Source: an uncultured Gemmiger sp.
GTDB taxonomy: Bacteria > Bacillota > Clostridia > Oscillospirales > Ruminococcaceae
Assembly: GCA_944388175.1 (NCBI GenBank)
Contig: CALXHR010000005.1
Location: 1 to 64,000, forward strand
Direction of reading: 5' to 3'
Length of the DNA: 64,000 nt
Shown here one piece after another: positions 10,084-18,845 of the stretch. The translations under genes were made by a program, and so were the position numbers. How positions within the stretch are numbered: position 1 is the first letter of the stretch; each line of letters starts with the position of its first letter. Under the pieces are notes generated by a model. It had not been told where the DNA came from, searched no databases, and worked only from the letters and a program-made list of their open reading frames with translations.

Positions 10084-10986
10084 TCAATGTTCATTCTGCT
10101 CCCGCAGCACCGCCGCCACCTCGGCTGCATCCAGGCGCAGGCGCACGGGGGCGGGCGGGTCGGCGGGCGGGTTGAGCGCACAGGCCCAGTACCCCAGGTC
10201 CAGCCAGCGGCCGAACTTGTAACCGCTGTTTTTTTCGACGCCGTAGCGCGCAAACCCCAGCGCTTTGTGGAACGCTTCGCTCTGCGGGTTGGGGCGGGTG
10301 ATGAGCGCGATGGCATTGACATACCCCTGGCGGCGCAGCAATTCCAGCAGCGCCGTGTACAGCCTGCGCCCCACGCCCTGGCCCAGGCAGTCCGGCGCGC
10401 AGTACACCGTCGTCTCGACGTCCCACGCAAAGGCGCGGCGGGTCTGCCACGGGTGGGCGCAGGCGTACCCGGCCAGGCGGCCGTCGGCCGTGTACGCCAC
10501 CAGAAACGGCGCGGCGCACAGCACCCCGGCAATGTTCTGGCGGTATTCCTCCTCCGTCGCCGGTTGGTACTGGAAAGTCTGGGTGCCGCGGGTGACATAC
10601 CCGTTGTACAGCGCGGCCACGGCCGGCGCGTCGTCGGGCGTCGCCATGCGCAGCGTCAAGCGGCTGCGATCGGCCCAGGCGGCGGCCAGGCGCTCTTTTT
10701 CGGCCTTGGGCAGCTTTTTCAGCGCCGCTTCGCGCCGCAGCGCGGCCGGTTTGTCGGCGCAGCGCTCGGCATAGGCCAGCCGCACGGCAGCTTTGCCGTG
10801 GCTTTGGGTGTATTTGGCGCCGCCCGCGCCGCTGCGGTGGGCGCGCAGGCGGCGGGTCAGGTCGTTGGTCCAGCCCGCGTACAAGCTGCCGTCGGCGCAG
10901 CGCAGCAGGTAGACCCAGGCCGCCGGAGCTTCCGGCTCGCGGTCGGCGGCCGTGCTGGCGGCGGGGCCGTACAGCGCGGCGCTCAT
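10084..10986 (-). CDS. GIY-YIG nuclease-like domain fused to a GNAT acetyltransferase
   Basis: Two-domain protein of 300 residues. Residues about 20-105 form a UPF0213-type GIY-YIG domain (WVYLLRCADGSLYAGWTNDL, then KYTQSHGKAAV and a basic helix ALRREAALKKLPKAEK). Residues about 112-285 form a GNAT domain of the phosphinothricin-acetyltransferase type (LRMATPDDAPAVAALYN, acetyl-CoA loop GQGVGRRLY, and FHKALGF). UPF0213 and GNAT proteins normally occur separately. There is no frameshift and the frame is open through the join, so the fusion looks genuine. Its start overlaps the stop of the MYG1-like gene by 4 bp, and it is the last gene of the long glycan operon. Substrate unknown. Confidence 0.82.
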   Translation of the reverse strand: MSAALYGPAASTAADREPEAPAAWVYLLRCADGSLYAGWTNDLTRRLRAHRSGAGGAKYTQSHGKAAVRLAYAERCADKPAALRREAALKKLPKAEKERLAAAWADRSRLTLRMATPDDAPAVAALYNGYVTRGTQTFQYQPATEEEYRQNIAGVLCAAPFLVAYTADGRLAGYACAHPWQTRRAFAWDVETTVYCAPDCLGQGVGRRLYTALLELLRRQGYVNAIALITRPNPQSEAFHKALGFARYGVEKNSGYKFGRWLDLGYWACALNPPADPPAPVRLRLDAAEVAAVLREQNEH

Positions 10987-11816
10987 TCGCCCACCGGGCG
11001 GCCCGCGGCGCGCAGCGCGCGGCGGCAGGCCTCAATGGCCGCGGCCTTGTCGTCGGCCGTAATCAAAAACCGGCTGGGGTGGCAAAAGCGCAGCCCCAGG
11101 CCGCTGACCTGGCGCAGTTCCTCCTCCGGTTTGCCGGCCCACGCGGGCGGGAACGGCACCTTGCTGCGCTTGGTGCGGTGGTCGGTGACGCACTGGGCGC
11201 TGTACCCGCCGCGCTGGCTGGGGTAGACGACGAACAGCGCGTCGGTCTTGTACAGGCCGTTTTTCCACGGCATGTAGGCCGGCAGCACCACAATGCCGTC
11301 GCGCATGTTGGCGTAGGCGCGGCGCACCGTCTCGTCGGCGCGGTTGACGGCGTTGGCGGCGGCGATCTCATTTTCCAAAATCTGCCTGGCCACCGGCACC
11401 GCGCGCCAGAAGCAGGCGTCGGGGTCGTCCTTGCTGTCCCACAGCGGGTTGTAGCTGCCAATGGCGTCGGCCAGCGAGTTCTGCTCGCCGGTGTTATCGT
11501 TCAAATCCAGCGGCTGCACGAAATTTTCGTCCAGCAGGCGGGCCTGGTGCGCGCCCACCAGCTGGGGGCCCAGCACGCGCCACAGCAGCCCGAACGCCGC
11601 GTAGGGCACGCCGTTGGGGCGGGTCTCGCGCGGTTCGCTGTGGTGGTCGAACATGCCGCCGCCGATGTCATAGACGATGCCGTCGAAATCCTCGGGCACC
11701 GTAAAACCGCGGGTGATCTGGATGTCGGGCCGCACGATCTGCAGCAGCGCCGTCGAGAACACGTCGTCGGCGTGGAACTTGCCGCCGTGGGTAAAGCCGT
11801 TTGCGGGTATCTTCAT
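10983..11816 (-). CDS. MYG1-family (UPF0160) metal-dependent hydrolase
   Basis: 277 residues. The start MKIPANGFTHGGKFHADDVFS carries the family HxxxxHADD-like metal motif, and VYDIGGGMFDHHSE supplies the DHH-like block; eukaryotic MYG1 members are 3'-5' RNA exonucleases. I chose the ATG at 11816 because the conserved N-terminus begins there with an AAAGGACC ribosome site; the upstream extension overlaps the HAD gene. It follows the HAD gene by 34 bp and overlaps the next gene by 4 bp. A nucleic-acid or nucleotide role is more likely than a sugar role, despite its place in the glycan operon. Confidence 0.85.
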   Translation of the reverse strand: MKIPANGFTHGGKFHADDVFSTALLQIVRPDIQITRGFTVPEDFDGIVYDIGGGMFDHHSEPRETRPNGVPYAAFGLLWRVLGPQLVGAHQARLLDENFVQPLDLNDNTGEQNSLADAIGSYNPLWDSKDDPDACFWRAVPVARQILENEIAAANAVNRADETVRRAYANMRDGIVVLPAYMPWKNGLYKTDALFVVYPSQRGGYSAQCVTDHRTKRSKVPFPPAWAGKPEEELRQVSGLGLRFCHPSRFLITADDKAAAIEACRRALRAAGRPVGE

Positions 11817-11850
11817 AACAGGGGTCCTTTCCATAAAAAGGCGGTCTGCC

Positions 11851-12408
11851 TTAAAACGCTTCGACGCGGAACACCGCCGCCCCGCTGGCCTGCGCGGCGG
11901 CCAGCCCGGGGCCGGAATCCTCAAAGATCATGGTCTGGGCGGGCGCCACGCCAAAATGTGCCATCGCGGCCCGGTAGCCCTCGGGGTCGGGCTTGTTGCG
12001 GGTCACGTCCTCGCTGGTCAGCACCAGGTCGAACCAGTCCAGGCAGCCGGCGTGCGCCAGCGCCTCGGTGGCGTTGCGGCGGCTGCCGGTCGTCACACAG
12101 GCCAGCTTGTGCCCGGCCGCGCGCATACCTTGCAGCAGCGCCAGCAGCGCCGTATTGGGGCGCACGCGGTCCAAAAAATCGCCGTACAGCGCTTTTTTGC
12201 GGTCATGCACGCGCTCAACGTCGGCGGGGTCGGGGTCGCCGCCCATCAGCGGGCGCAAAAAGTCTTTGTAGTAGCCGCCGTTGCAGTGCGCGGCGTAGTA
12301 TTCGTCGCTGACGGTAAAGCCCAGTTCCTCCAGCGCGGCGCGGTAGGACGCGCCGTTGGCGGGCACGGTGTCCAGCAGCGTACCGTCCAAATCGACACAG
12401 ATCAGCAT
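11851..12408 (-). CDS. HAD-superfamily phosphatase, phosphoglycolate-phosphatase-like
   Basis: 185 residues. The four HAD motifs are visible: VDLDGTLLDT (nucleophile D5 region), TTGSRR (motif II), KPDPEGY (motif III) and IFEDSGPGLAAA (motif IV). A small alpha-helical cap follows motif I. It overlaps the preceding flippase/kinase fusion gene by 7 bp, so the two are translationally coupled. HAD enzymes in polysaccharide clusters often dephosphorylate sugar-phosphate intermediates, but the substrate cannot be named from the sequence. Confidence 0.85.
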   Translation of the reverse strand: MLICVDLDGTLLDTVPANGASYRAALEELGFTVSDEYYAAHCNGGYYKDFLRPLMGGDPDPADVERVHDRKKALYGDFLDRVRPNTALLALLQGMRAAGHKLACVTTGSRRNATEALAHAGCLDWFDLVLTSEDVTRNKPDPEGYRAAMAHFGVAPAQTMIFEDSGPGLAAAQASGAAVFRVEAF

Positions 12409-14345
12409 GGGTTCTCCTTTCCGCGCACGGCGTGGGCGGCGGCGTCGTTGGCCACCATCACCAGCCCGGCGTAGAACATCGGCGCGCGCTTGCGGTCGCG
12501 CGCAAGTTTGTAGGGCATCAGCCGCAGCCAGTGCACAACCTCGTGCATCAGGATGCTGTCCACCTGCTCCGGCGCATAGCGGCGGCCCAGTTCGGCCATC
12601 AGGTCGGCCAGCAGCGCGTCGTAGGCGGCCGAGCGCGTCAGCGCAAAGTCGATGTGGTCGCCCTGCACGCTCACGCGCGGGGTCATCATCATAAACTCAT
12701 ACCCGCCGTGCAGGCTTTGCAGCAGTTTGCCGTAGTCCAAAAACGGGCTTTCGTGCAGGTTGCCGGTGTTGGGGTCGATGAGATACCAGCTGCCGTCGTT
12801 GCGGCAGATGATGTTCTCGATGGTCAAATCACCGTGGATGGTCCCCACCGGGTCGCGGGCAAACAATGTGCGCAGGCGGTCGTGGTCGAACAGCCAGGCC
12901 AGCTGGTGCAGGTTCTGGTACTGCGTGCCGTTGATCCACAGCGTGGGGGCGGCCAGCAGCTCATGCAGGCTGCGCGCGTCGCGCAGCTTTTGCAGGTTGG
13001 CGTCCACTTTTTGGGCAATGTACCGCTCGACCGCGTCGGGGGCGGCGGGCAGGGCCGTGGGGCGGTAGAGGTTTTGTTCCAGCGTGTCCAGCACGGCGTG
13101 CAGCACGGCGGCGCTTTGCTCCACCGGGTGGGAGTGCAGGTACCGGAACATGCCCACGGCCTGCGGGTCGTAGGTCATATCGTACCAGCAGCAGGCGTCG
13201 TCCTCGCCGGTGCGCAAAATTTCGCACAGCGGCAGGCGGGCCTGCTGCGCGCGCAGCCAGTGCAGCTGCTCGGCCAGTTTCCGGCCGTCGGCGCCAAAGG
13301 CGTATTTGCGGTAGAACGTCGTGTTTTTGTCCATGCACAGCATGGTGGTGGCGTTGGACCCGGCCGAAAAATCCTGCAAAATGGTGATGCCCTGGTTCAT
13401 CTGCAAAAAGCGGTCGACCCAGGTCTTGTTCTGCAGCCCGAAATACTGGCTCAAAAACGCCGCGCGGTCCTGCGGGTCGGCCTGGGGCAGCAGGTTGAGG
13501 TAGCTTTCGCCCGCCGGGGCGGCCGCCGTGACCTGGTTGACGGCCCCGCGCACCTGCGCGGGCAGCAGCGTGACCAGCCACATGACCAGGATGGGCGCCA
13601 GAAACCACGCCAGCAGCACGGCATACGCCGCCGCGGGCGCGCCGTCCAGCACGCCGCCGGGCAGCAGCGCGCGCAGGTCGCCGGCCGTGCGGCCAAACAG
13701 CAGGTCGAACACATCCACCAGCGCCATCGGCCGGCCGGCGCCGGTCAGCGCGGCGGCCAGCGCCGCGTAGGAGCCCAGGTACGCCGCCCACATGACGGCG
13801 GTGTTCGCTGCCAGCCGCGCCAAATTGACGCGGCGCAGGTCCTTGAAGGTGTTGATGAGGCTCCAGCAAAAGACCATGCCGTCGAGCTTGAGCGTCTCGT
13901 TAAAAATGCCGCAGACGGCCAGGCAGGCGCGCTTGATGGCGTCGCGCAGCGCGACGACGACGGCCAGCGCCACAGCCAGCGCCACGGCGAACGCCAGGTA
14001 CAGCGCCGCCGCGGCGTGCACGTTCGCCCCGCCCTGGCCCAGCAGCGCAAACGCCGCAAAGCCCAGCGCCACAAACCAGACGTCCAGAAACCGGTCCATG
14101 ATGACGGTGGCCAGCGCAAAGCCGACGCCGGTTTTCATGCGGCGGCCCACGTAGACGGCGCGCAGCACGTCGCCCAGGTGCAGCGGCAGCAGCGTGTTGA
14201 CGGCGTAGCCGCCGGCCATGCCGCGCAGCATGATGCCGCGCAGCGGGCGCTCATAGATGCGCACGAACTGCTCCCACCGCAGCAGGCGGAACGCATGCCC
14301 CGCCAGCACCAGCAGGATCGCCAGCAGCAGATACCCCAGCGTCAC
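12402..14345 (-). CDS. Flippase-like membrane domain (LPG_synthase_TM type) fused to a phosphotransferase/kinase-like domain
   Basis: 647 residues. The N-terminal half (about 1-290) has multiple membrane segments and the conserved block LPLHLGDVLRAVYVGRR of the lysylphosphatidylglycerol-synthase/AglD transmembrane family. The C-terminal part (about 330-640) is soluble and resembles aminoglycoside/choline kinase-like enzymes: the catalytic loop IHGDLTIEN is at about residues 504-511 and is followed by YLIDPN, matching the HxDxxxxN...D pattern. Its ATG overlaps the stop of the upstream membrane protein. A nucleotidyltransferase lies two genes upstream, a common partner of kinase-like proteins in surface-polymer clusters. 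The likely role is membrane-linked phosphorylation and/or transport of a glycan precursor; this is inferred. Confidence 0.75.
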   Translation of the reverse strand: MTLGYLLLAILLVLAGHAFRLLRWEQFVRIYERPLRGIMLRGMAGGYAVNTLLPLHLGDVLRAVYVGRRMKTGVGFALATVIMDRFLDVWFVALGFAAFALLGQGGANVHAAAALYLAFAVALAVALAVVVALRDAIKRACLAVCGIFNETLKLDGMVFCWSLINTFKDLRRVNLARLAANTAVMWAAYLGSYAALAAALTGAGRPMALVDVFDLLFGRTAGDLRALLPGGVLDGAPAAAYAVLLAWFLAPILVMWLVTLLPAQVRGAVNQVTAAAPAGESYLNLLPQADPQDRAAFLSQYFGLQNKTWVDRFLQMNQGITILQDFSAGSNATTMLCMDKNTTFYRKYAFGADGRKLAEQLHWLRAQQARLPLCEILRTGEDDACCWYDMTYDPQAVGMFRYLHSHPVEQSAAVLHAVLDTLEQNLYRPTALPAAPDAVERYIAQKVDANLQKLRDARSLHELLAAPTLWINGTQYQNLHQLAWLFDHDRLRTLFARDPVGTIHGDLTIENIICRNDGSWYLIDPNTGNLHESPFLDYGKLLQSLHGGYEFMMMTPRVSVQGDHIDFALTRSAAYDALLADLMAELGRRYAPEQVDSILMHEVVHWLRLMPYKLARDRKRAPMFYAGLVMVANDAAAHAVRGKENPC

Positions 14346-16003
14346 GCGCGGTCCCCTCTTTCTTGCCTATGTTTTATATGCCGCAAAACAGCGTACACCA
14401 CGCCCGCCGCCGCCAGCGCATACCCGGCCATATACGGCGTGAGGTAGTACATAAAGTAGGTGTCGGGCGCGGTCAAAAACACCAGCGGGATGCGCGCCGC
14501 CAGCGCGCCGGCGGCAAAAAACAGCATCCACTGCCGGCGCCCCCCCAGCACCACAAGGGCCGCGAACAGCAGCGCAAAGGCGGGCAGCATCCACCAGGTG
14601 GGCAGCAGCGCCCCGCCCAGGAACGCTGTATCATACGAAAGCGCCATAATAAAATCTTCGCGCAGCTGCACATCCAGCGGCCAGGCGCCCGGGCTGGCGG
14701 TCAAAAAGTCCAGGCGGTCCGCCCGTGCGCCGTCCAGCGGGTCAGTATACAGCAGCGTGGTGGAGGCAAACACCAGTTTCTGGTTGGAATCCGTCTGCCC
14801 CTGCACAACCGTATTGCGGAACACGCCCAGGCGTTCCCGCAGCAGCGAACCGGGGTATTTCAGCGCCAGCTGCACAAAGCCCTTTTTGCAGGCGTCCCAG
14901 TCGGCTTCGGTCAGGCCGGTCTCGCTGCGGGTGATGCGGCTGCGCAGCTCCGCCCCGTGCAGGTTGGAATAGTCGCGGCAGGCCTGCACATCAAAGATGC
15001 GGTCGATGCCCGCCAGCGCTTCGGCGTCGGCTTCGGGGTCGGCGTCCTGCACCAATGCGGCCGTCTGGTAGCACAGCGCCACGCGCTGGTACACCCAGGC
15101 GTTCGCCCCCATCAGGCGGTTGTTGGCGCGGCTGCACAGCAGCGTGCCCGCAACAATGACGCCCGCGCACAGCGCCGCCGCGGCCGGCCGCAGCAGCTTT
15201 TTGTGCGCCAGAAACGCCAGCAGCACCGGCAGCGCCGCCAGATAGTAGAGGTTCTCGCCCCGCCAGGCCGCCGTCAGCACGCCCAGCAGCGCAAACAGCG
15301 CCCACTGCTTTTTGCTCAGCGGTTCCCCGCGCAGGTACCACCACACGGCCAGAAACACCGTGAGCAGTTCGCACCAGGTGGCCCATGTGGTGCGGAACGG
15401 CTGCATGTCGTGCAAAAGCACCGGCGGCAGCAAAAACGGCAGGTACAAAAGGGCAAACCACCCGCGCGCCGGGGGCCTGCGCAGCCGCTGCACCGCCAGC
15501 GTTTCGGCCGCCGCCAAAAAGCAGCCCACAATGCCGGCGATGAGCAGCGTCTGCACCAGCACCACGCCGCCGGGCAGCGGCACAAACATCAGGCAGAGGA
15601 TAAACGCCGCGCTCGTCAAAAAGTGCTGCCAGGCCGAGGGTTCCAGCGTGCGGGCGCGCATCAGCACATCGAGGTCGTCGCTGCCCCAGCACCCCGGCCA
15701 CACAAGGGCCAGCACCACCAGCGTCACCGCCAGGTAGGGCAGCGCCCACCGCAGCCAGCACAGCGCAAACAAATCGCGCCGGCGCACTTTTTGCACCAGC
15801 GTGACGGCGCCGTGCACCACGGCCAGCGCCGCCAGAAAGAACAGCGCCTTGTACGCAAAAAAGGCGGGCGTGCGCCAGTCATAGCGGAAAAACAGCCGGT
15901 CGGTGGCCAGCGTCAGCGCGCACCACAGCGCGGCGGCCGCGGCTTCCCACGGCAGGCGGTATCGGTTCAGCGTTTCCATGCGGTGTCCTTCCCGGCGGTT
16001 CAT
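14342..16003 (-). CDS. Polytopic membrane protein, GT-C-type glycosyltransferase candidate
   Basis: About 553 residues with roughly ten to twelve hydrophobic helices. The first large loop contains WPGCWGSDDLDVLMRAR; acidic pairs in this position are characteristic of GT-C enzymes that use polyprenyl-linked sugars. No family can be named with confidence, and a Wzy-like polymerase is an alternative. Two starts are possible: the ATG at 16003, which overlaps the previous stop, or the ATG at 15979, which has an AAGGA site 8 bp upstream. It overlaps the flippase/kinase fusion gene by 4 bp. Confidence 0.6.
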   Translation of the reverse strand: MNRREGHRMETLNRYRLPWEAAAAALWCALTLATDRLFFRYDWRTPAFFAYKALFFLAALAVVHGAVTLVQKVRRRDLFALCWLRWALPYLAVTLVVLALVWPGCWGSDDLDVLMRARTLEPSAWQHFLTSAAFILCLMFVPLPGGVVLVQTLLIAGIVGCFLAAAETLAVQRLRRPPARGWFALLYLPFLLPPVLLHDMQPFRTTWATWCELLTVFLAVWWYLRGEPLSKKQWALFALLGVLTAAWRGENLYYLAALPVLLAFLAHKKLLRPAAAALCAGVIVAGTLLCSRANNRLMGANAWVYQRVALCYQTAALVQDADPEADAEALAGIDRIFDVQACRDYSNLHGAELRSRITRSETGLTEADWDACKKGFVQLALKYPGSLLRERLGVFRNTVVQGQTDSNQKLVFASTTLLYTDPLDGARADRLDFLTASPGAWPLDVQLREDFIMALSYDTAFLGGALLPTWWMLPAFALLFAALVVLGGRRQWMLFFAAGALAARIPLVFLTAPDTYFMYYLTPYMAGYALAAAGVVYAVLRHIKHRQERGDRA

Positions 16004-16752
16004 TCCAGCGCCGCAAAGGCGGCGTCGTTTTGGGGGGCTTCGGCGGCGCGGTACTCGTCCGGCGTGCCAAAGGGCAGGTGCAAATCGGTGGCAAAGCCGC
16101 GCACCGCCGCGCCGTGCTGCGCCAGCACGTTGTAAATGCCCGAGACAAAAAACTCTTTGTACTCGCAGGCGTGCAGGTATTCCGCGCAGGCGGCGGCGTA
16201 GGTCTCTTTGTCTTTAAAATAGTACGCGCCGCAGATGGCATCGCGGCTGACGACCTGTTTTTCCACCGTGCGGCAGACGTTGCCGTCGGCCCCGTATTGC
16301 AGGTAGCTGTACGCCGGCGAATCGCTGGCAAAGGTCAGCAGCGCGCCGGCAGGGCCGTCCGCAAACGCCCCCGCCGCGCAAAACTCGTTGAACGCGCGGC
16401 ACAAAAACAGGTGGTCGCAGTCGTTGAACAGCAGTGGCTCGCCGCCGGGCAGCCCCTCGGCCCCTTTCAGCGCCGTGACGGCGGCCCCGGCCGTGACTTC
16501 CGGCAGGGCGACGATGCGCGCCGCCGGCCAGTAGGCGCGGATCTTTTGGTCGATGGCAAACTCCCGGATATGCTCCTCGAGCACGACAAAGGTCACGTCG
16601 GCGCAGTCGACGAACTTCTCGACGCTGCGCGCCGCCCAGTAGAAAAACGGTTTGCCGTGGATTTCGATCAGCGGTTTGGGGCAGACGAAGCCGTTTTCAA
16701 AAAAGCGGCTGCCGCGCCCGGCCATGGGCAGGATCAGGTGCAGTTTGGGCAT
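16000..16752 (-). CDS. Sugar-phosphate nucleotidyltransferase-like protein
   Basis: 250 residues, single Rossmann-like NTP-transferase domain. The nucleotide-binding start LPMAGRGSRFFENGFVCPKPLIEI contains the G-x-G-x-R-F...K-P signature of this fold, and LLFNDCDHLF supplies the metal-binding aspartates. Such proteins activate a phosphorylated sugar or other head group as an NDP derivative. Its position close to a kinase-like domain suggests a kinase then nucleotidyltransferase pair. The product cannot be predicted. It starts 27 bp after the SDR epimerase gene and overlaps the next gene by 4 bp. Confidence 0.82.
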   Translation of the reverse strand: MPKLHLILPMAGRGSRFFENGFVCPKPLIEIHGKPFFYWAARSVEKFVDCADVTFVVLEEHIREFAIDQKIRAYWPAARIVALPEVTAGAAVTALKGAEGLPGGEPLLFNDCDHLFLCRAFNEFCAAGAFADGPAGALLTFASDSPAYSYLQYGADGNVCRTVEKQVVSRDAICGAYYFKDKETYAAACAEYLHACEYKEFFVSGIYNVLAQHGAAVRGFATDLHLPFGTPDEYRAAEAPQNDAAFAALE

Positions 16753-16779
16753 AAGGCGGCTCCTTTCTGCGGGGGCGGT

Positions 16780-17808
16780 TCAGGCGCGGTCGCGCGCGGC
16801 CAGCATCCTGCATTCGGCTTCGATCACGCGGGCCAGCCCGGTCTCGATATCCACCTGCGGCGTCCAGCCGTAGACCTCGCGCGCGTGGGCGTTGTCGCAC
16901 AGGCTGAACTTGTTGACCTCGTGGTCGAGAATTTCCGGTTTGATGCCGTAGGCCCCGCCGTAGAGTTCGGGGTATTTGGCCCAGTAGTGGCTGGGCGGGC
17001 AGTACTTCGCTTCAATTTCCTTGCCCATCAGGCGGCTGGCCGTGGCGTACAGTTCCCGCACCGAGTAGCTCTGGTTGCTGGAAACATTGACCGCGTCAAA
17101 GCCTTTCTGCGGGCGGTCGACGACGCGCAGCGCCAGCGCGATGAGGTCGTCGACGTAGATGTAATCCCGCCGCTGCTTCCCGTCGGAGTGGAACTCCGGC
17201 ACGCGGTCATAGTACAGCTCGCGGATCATGTACCCCACAAACGGCGGCTGCTTGCGCAGGCAGTCGATGTGCGGGCCGTAGACGTTGGCGAACCGCAGGC
17301 AGGTCACCGTCATGCCGTAGGTGTCGGCAAAACTCTGGCAGAAGCGCTCGCCGCAGTATTTGGTGTTGGGGTAGATCAGCGTCGGCGGGGCAAATTTGCC
17401 CTCCACGGTGGGGAACTCGGTCTCGTTCTCATACATCGCGTTGGTAGACGCCTGCACGAGCTGTTTGACGCCGGTGCGGCGCGCGCATTCCAGCAGGTGC
17501 ACCAGGCCCAGCGTGTTGACCTCGACGGCCTGCACGGGGTCGCTCTGGCAGTCGGGCAGCGGGGCGATGCCGGCAATATTGTAGACGACGTCGAACTTTT
17601 CTTGCTCAAACAGCGCCGGGATGGCCTGCCGGTCGCGGATGTCGATGCGGCGCACCTCGCCGCCGAAATCATGGTCGTCGAATTTCAGGTTGTCGAGGTT
17701 GCCGTAAGAGAAGTTGTCGATGCCCACGACGTCGTCGCCGCGCCGCCACAGCGCGTGCCACAGCTGGCCGCCGATGAACCCGGCGGCGCCCGTTACCAGA
17801 ACTTTCAT
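16780..17808 (-). CDS. NAD-dependent epimerase/dehydratase (extended SDR) for nucleotide sugars
   Basis: 342 residues. The NAD-binding TGAAGFIGGQL is at residue 6, the ASTNAMY and YPNTKYCGE segments supply the S/T and Y-x-x-x-K catalytic residues, and RRDYIYVDDLIALAL is typical of UDP-sugar epimerases. The ATG at 17808 directly precedes the Rossmann strand and has a GGAGGGTCTGGCA leader; the longer frame overlaps the GT2 gene. It likely makes a nucleotide-sugar donor (for example by 4-epimerisation) for the glycosyltransferases in the cluster, but the exact reaction is not determined. Confidence 0.88.
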   Translation of the reverse strand: MKVLVTGAAGFIGGQLWHALWRRGDDVVGIDNFSYGNLDNLKFDDHDFGGEVRRIDIRDRQAIPALFEQEKFDVVYNIAGIAPLPDCQSDPVQAVEVNTLGLVHLLECARRTGVKQLVQASTNAMYENETEFPTVEGKFAPPTLIYPNTKYCGERFCQSFADTYGMTVTCLRFANVYGPHIDCLRKQPPFVGYMIRELYYDRVPEFHSDGKQRRDYIYVDDLIALALRVVDRPQKGFDAVNVSSNQSYSVRELYATASRLMGKEIEAKYCPPSHYWAKYPELYGGAYGIKPEILDHEVNKFSLCDNAHAREVYGWTPQVDIETGLARVIEAECRMLAARDRA

Positions 17809-17821
17809 TGCCAGACCCTCC

Positions 17822-18616
17822 TTATTGTTGCGCGGGGATTTCGGTGTAGGTGTATTCCTCAATGATCTTATCGCGCCATTCGCGCGCCACAAACGCCCGC
17901 GGGCTGCGCAGGTACCGCCCGCAGAGTTTGAGCAAACTGACGCCGAAGCTGGTCAGCTTGTTGTTGCTGACCTGGTCCTCCTCCCGCCAGCTGATGGGGA
18001 AAAACAGGATTTTCTGCTTGAGCTGGCACAGCGCCAAAATCATGCAGTCGTTAAAATACAGCGTGTCGGGGAACTTTTTATAGTAGCCGTTTTGCAGCGG
18101 AGCCACGGCATAGAGGTTGAGCCCGCTGCCCAGGTCGGTGATTTTGCGGCGCGCCACCACGCTGAACAGCGCGTTGAACCCGTAGTTGCCCACGGTGCGC
18201 AGCGCGCTGTACCCCTGGATGCGGCTGCCTTTCATAAAGCGGGAACCCAGGCAGCAGTCGTATTGTTGGTAGACGCCGTTTTCCAGGATCGGCAAAAGGT
18301 CCGCAATGGCGCCCTGGTCGTCGCCATGCAGCACGACCAGATGCGCAAAGCCGTGCGCCGCGGCGTAGCCGAACGCCACCTTGTGGCTGCCGCCGAGGCC
18401 GTAGTTCTGGTCGTTGCGCAACAGATGCACCGGGGCCTCGGGGTGGCGGGCGCGCCAGGCCTGCACGGCGGCCTCGGTGCCGTCGGTGGAACGGTTGTTG
18501 ACGACGATGCACGCGCCCACCCACGGCGCGACGCGGGCGTCCAGCAGCTGGTCCAGCACGCGGGGGACCTGTTTTTCGCAGTTATACGCCGGGATGAACA
18601 CCAGCAGTTTTTCCAT
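17822..18616 (-). CDS. GT2 glycosyltransferase, dolichyl-phosphate-mannosyltransferase-like
   Basis: 264 residues, GT-A fold. Residues 1-10 are MEKLLVFIPA; NNRSTDGTEAAV and the metal motif in VLHGDDQGAI follow, then GSRFMKGSRIQGYSALRTVGN, which resembles polyprenyl-phosphate glycosyltransferases. There is no clear C-terminal membrane helix. It could charge a lipid-phosphate sugar for the GT-C-like membrane proteins next to it. The ATG at 18616 carries GGAGCCGACT upstream. It is separated from the preceding gene by 229 bp with a repeat. Confidence 0.82.
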   Translation of the reverse strand: MEKLLVFIPAYNCEKQVPRVLDQLLDARVAPWVGACIVVNNRSTDGTEAAVQAWRARHPEAPVHLLRNDQNYGLGGSHKVAFGYAAAHGFAHLVVLHGDDQGAIADLLPILENGVYQQYDCCLGSRFMKGSRIQGYSALRTVGNYGFNALFSVVARRKITDLGSGLNLYAVAPLQNGYYKKFPDTLYFNDCMILALCQLKQKILFFPISWREEDQVSNNKLTSFGVSLLKLCGRYLRSPRAFVAREWRDKIIEEYTYTEIPAQQ

Positions 18617-18738
18617 AGTCGGCTCCTTTGCCCGGGGGGATGCCGGGCCGTATTTTTCCGTATCCACTATAGCACAAAACCGCCGCGGCCGCAACGGCGC
18701 GGCGGCCTGTTCCCGTTTGGCCGCGAATTGCCACGATT

Positions 18739-18823
18739 TTGTAGGGCGGGGTCTCGACCCCGCCGGGAAACGTTGCGTTTGGCCGCACCCTGCCCCGGCG
18801 GGCGTGAGCGCCCGCCCTGTAGA
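18739..18823. repeat. Variant palindromic repeat inside the glycan operon
   Basis: TGTAGGGCGGGG with a GTCTCGACCCCGCC hairpin, a non-standard middle, then GGCGGGCGTGAGCGCCCGCC. It is the only repeat seen within the 20-kb glycan run and sits in its largest internal gap (18617-18845). The hairpins could influence mRNA stability at this point. Confidence 0.75.
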
Positions 18824-18845
18824 CCCCACCGGAACCCCGCGGCTG

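Noticed and set aside
12402..16752. LicA/LicC phosphocholine pathway
   Set aside because: The kinase-like and nucleotidyltransferase genes recall it, but no LicB transporter or LicD transferase is present and the sequences are not clearly choline-specific.
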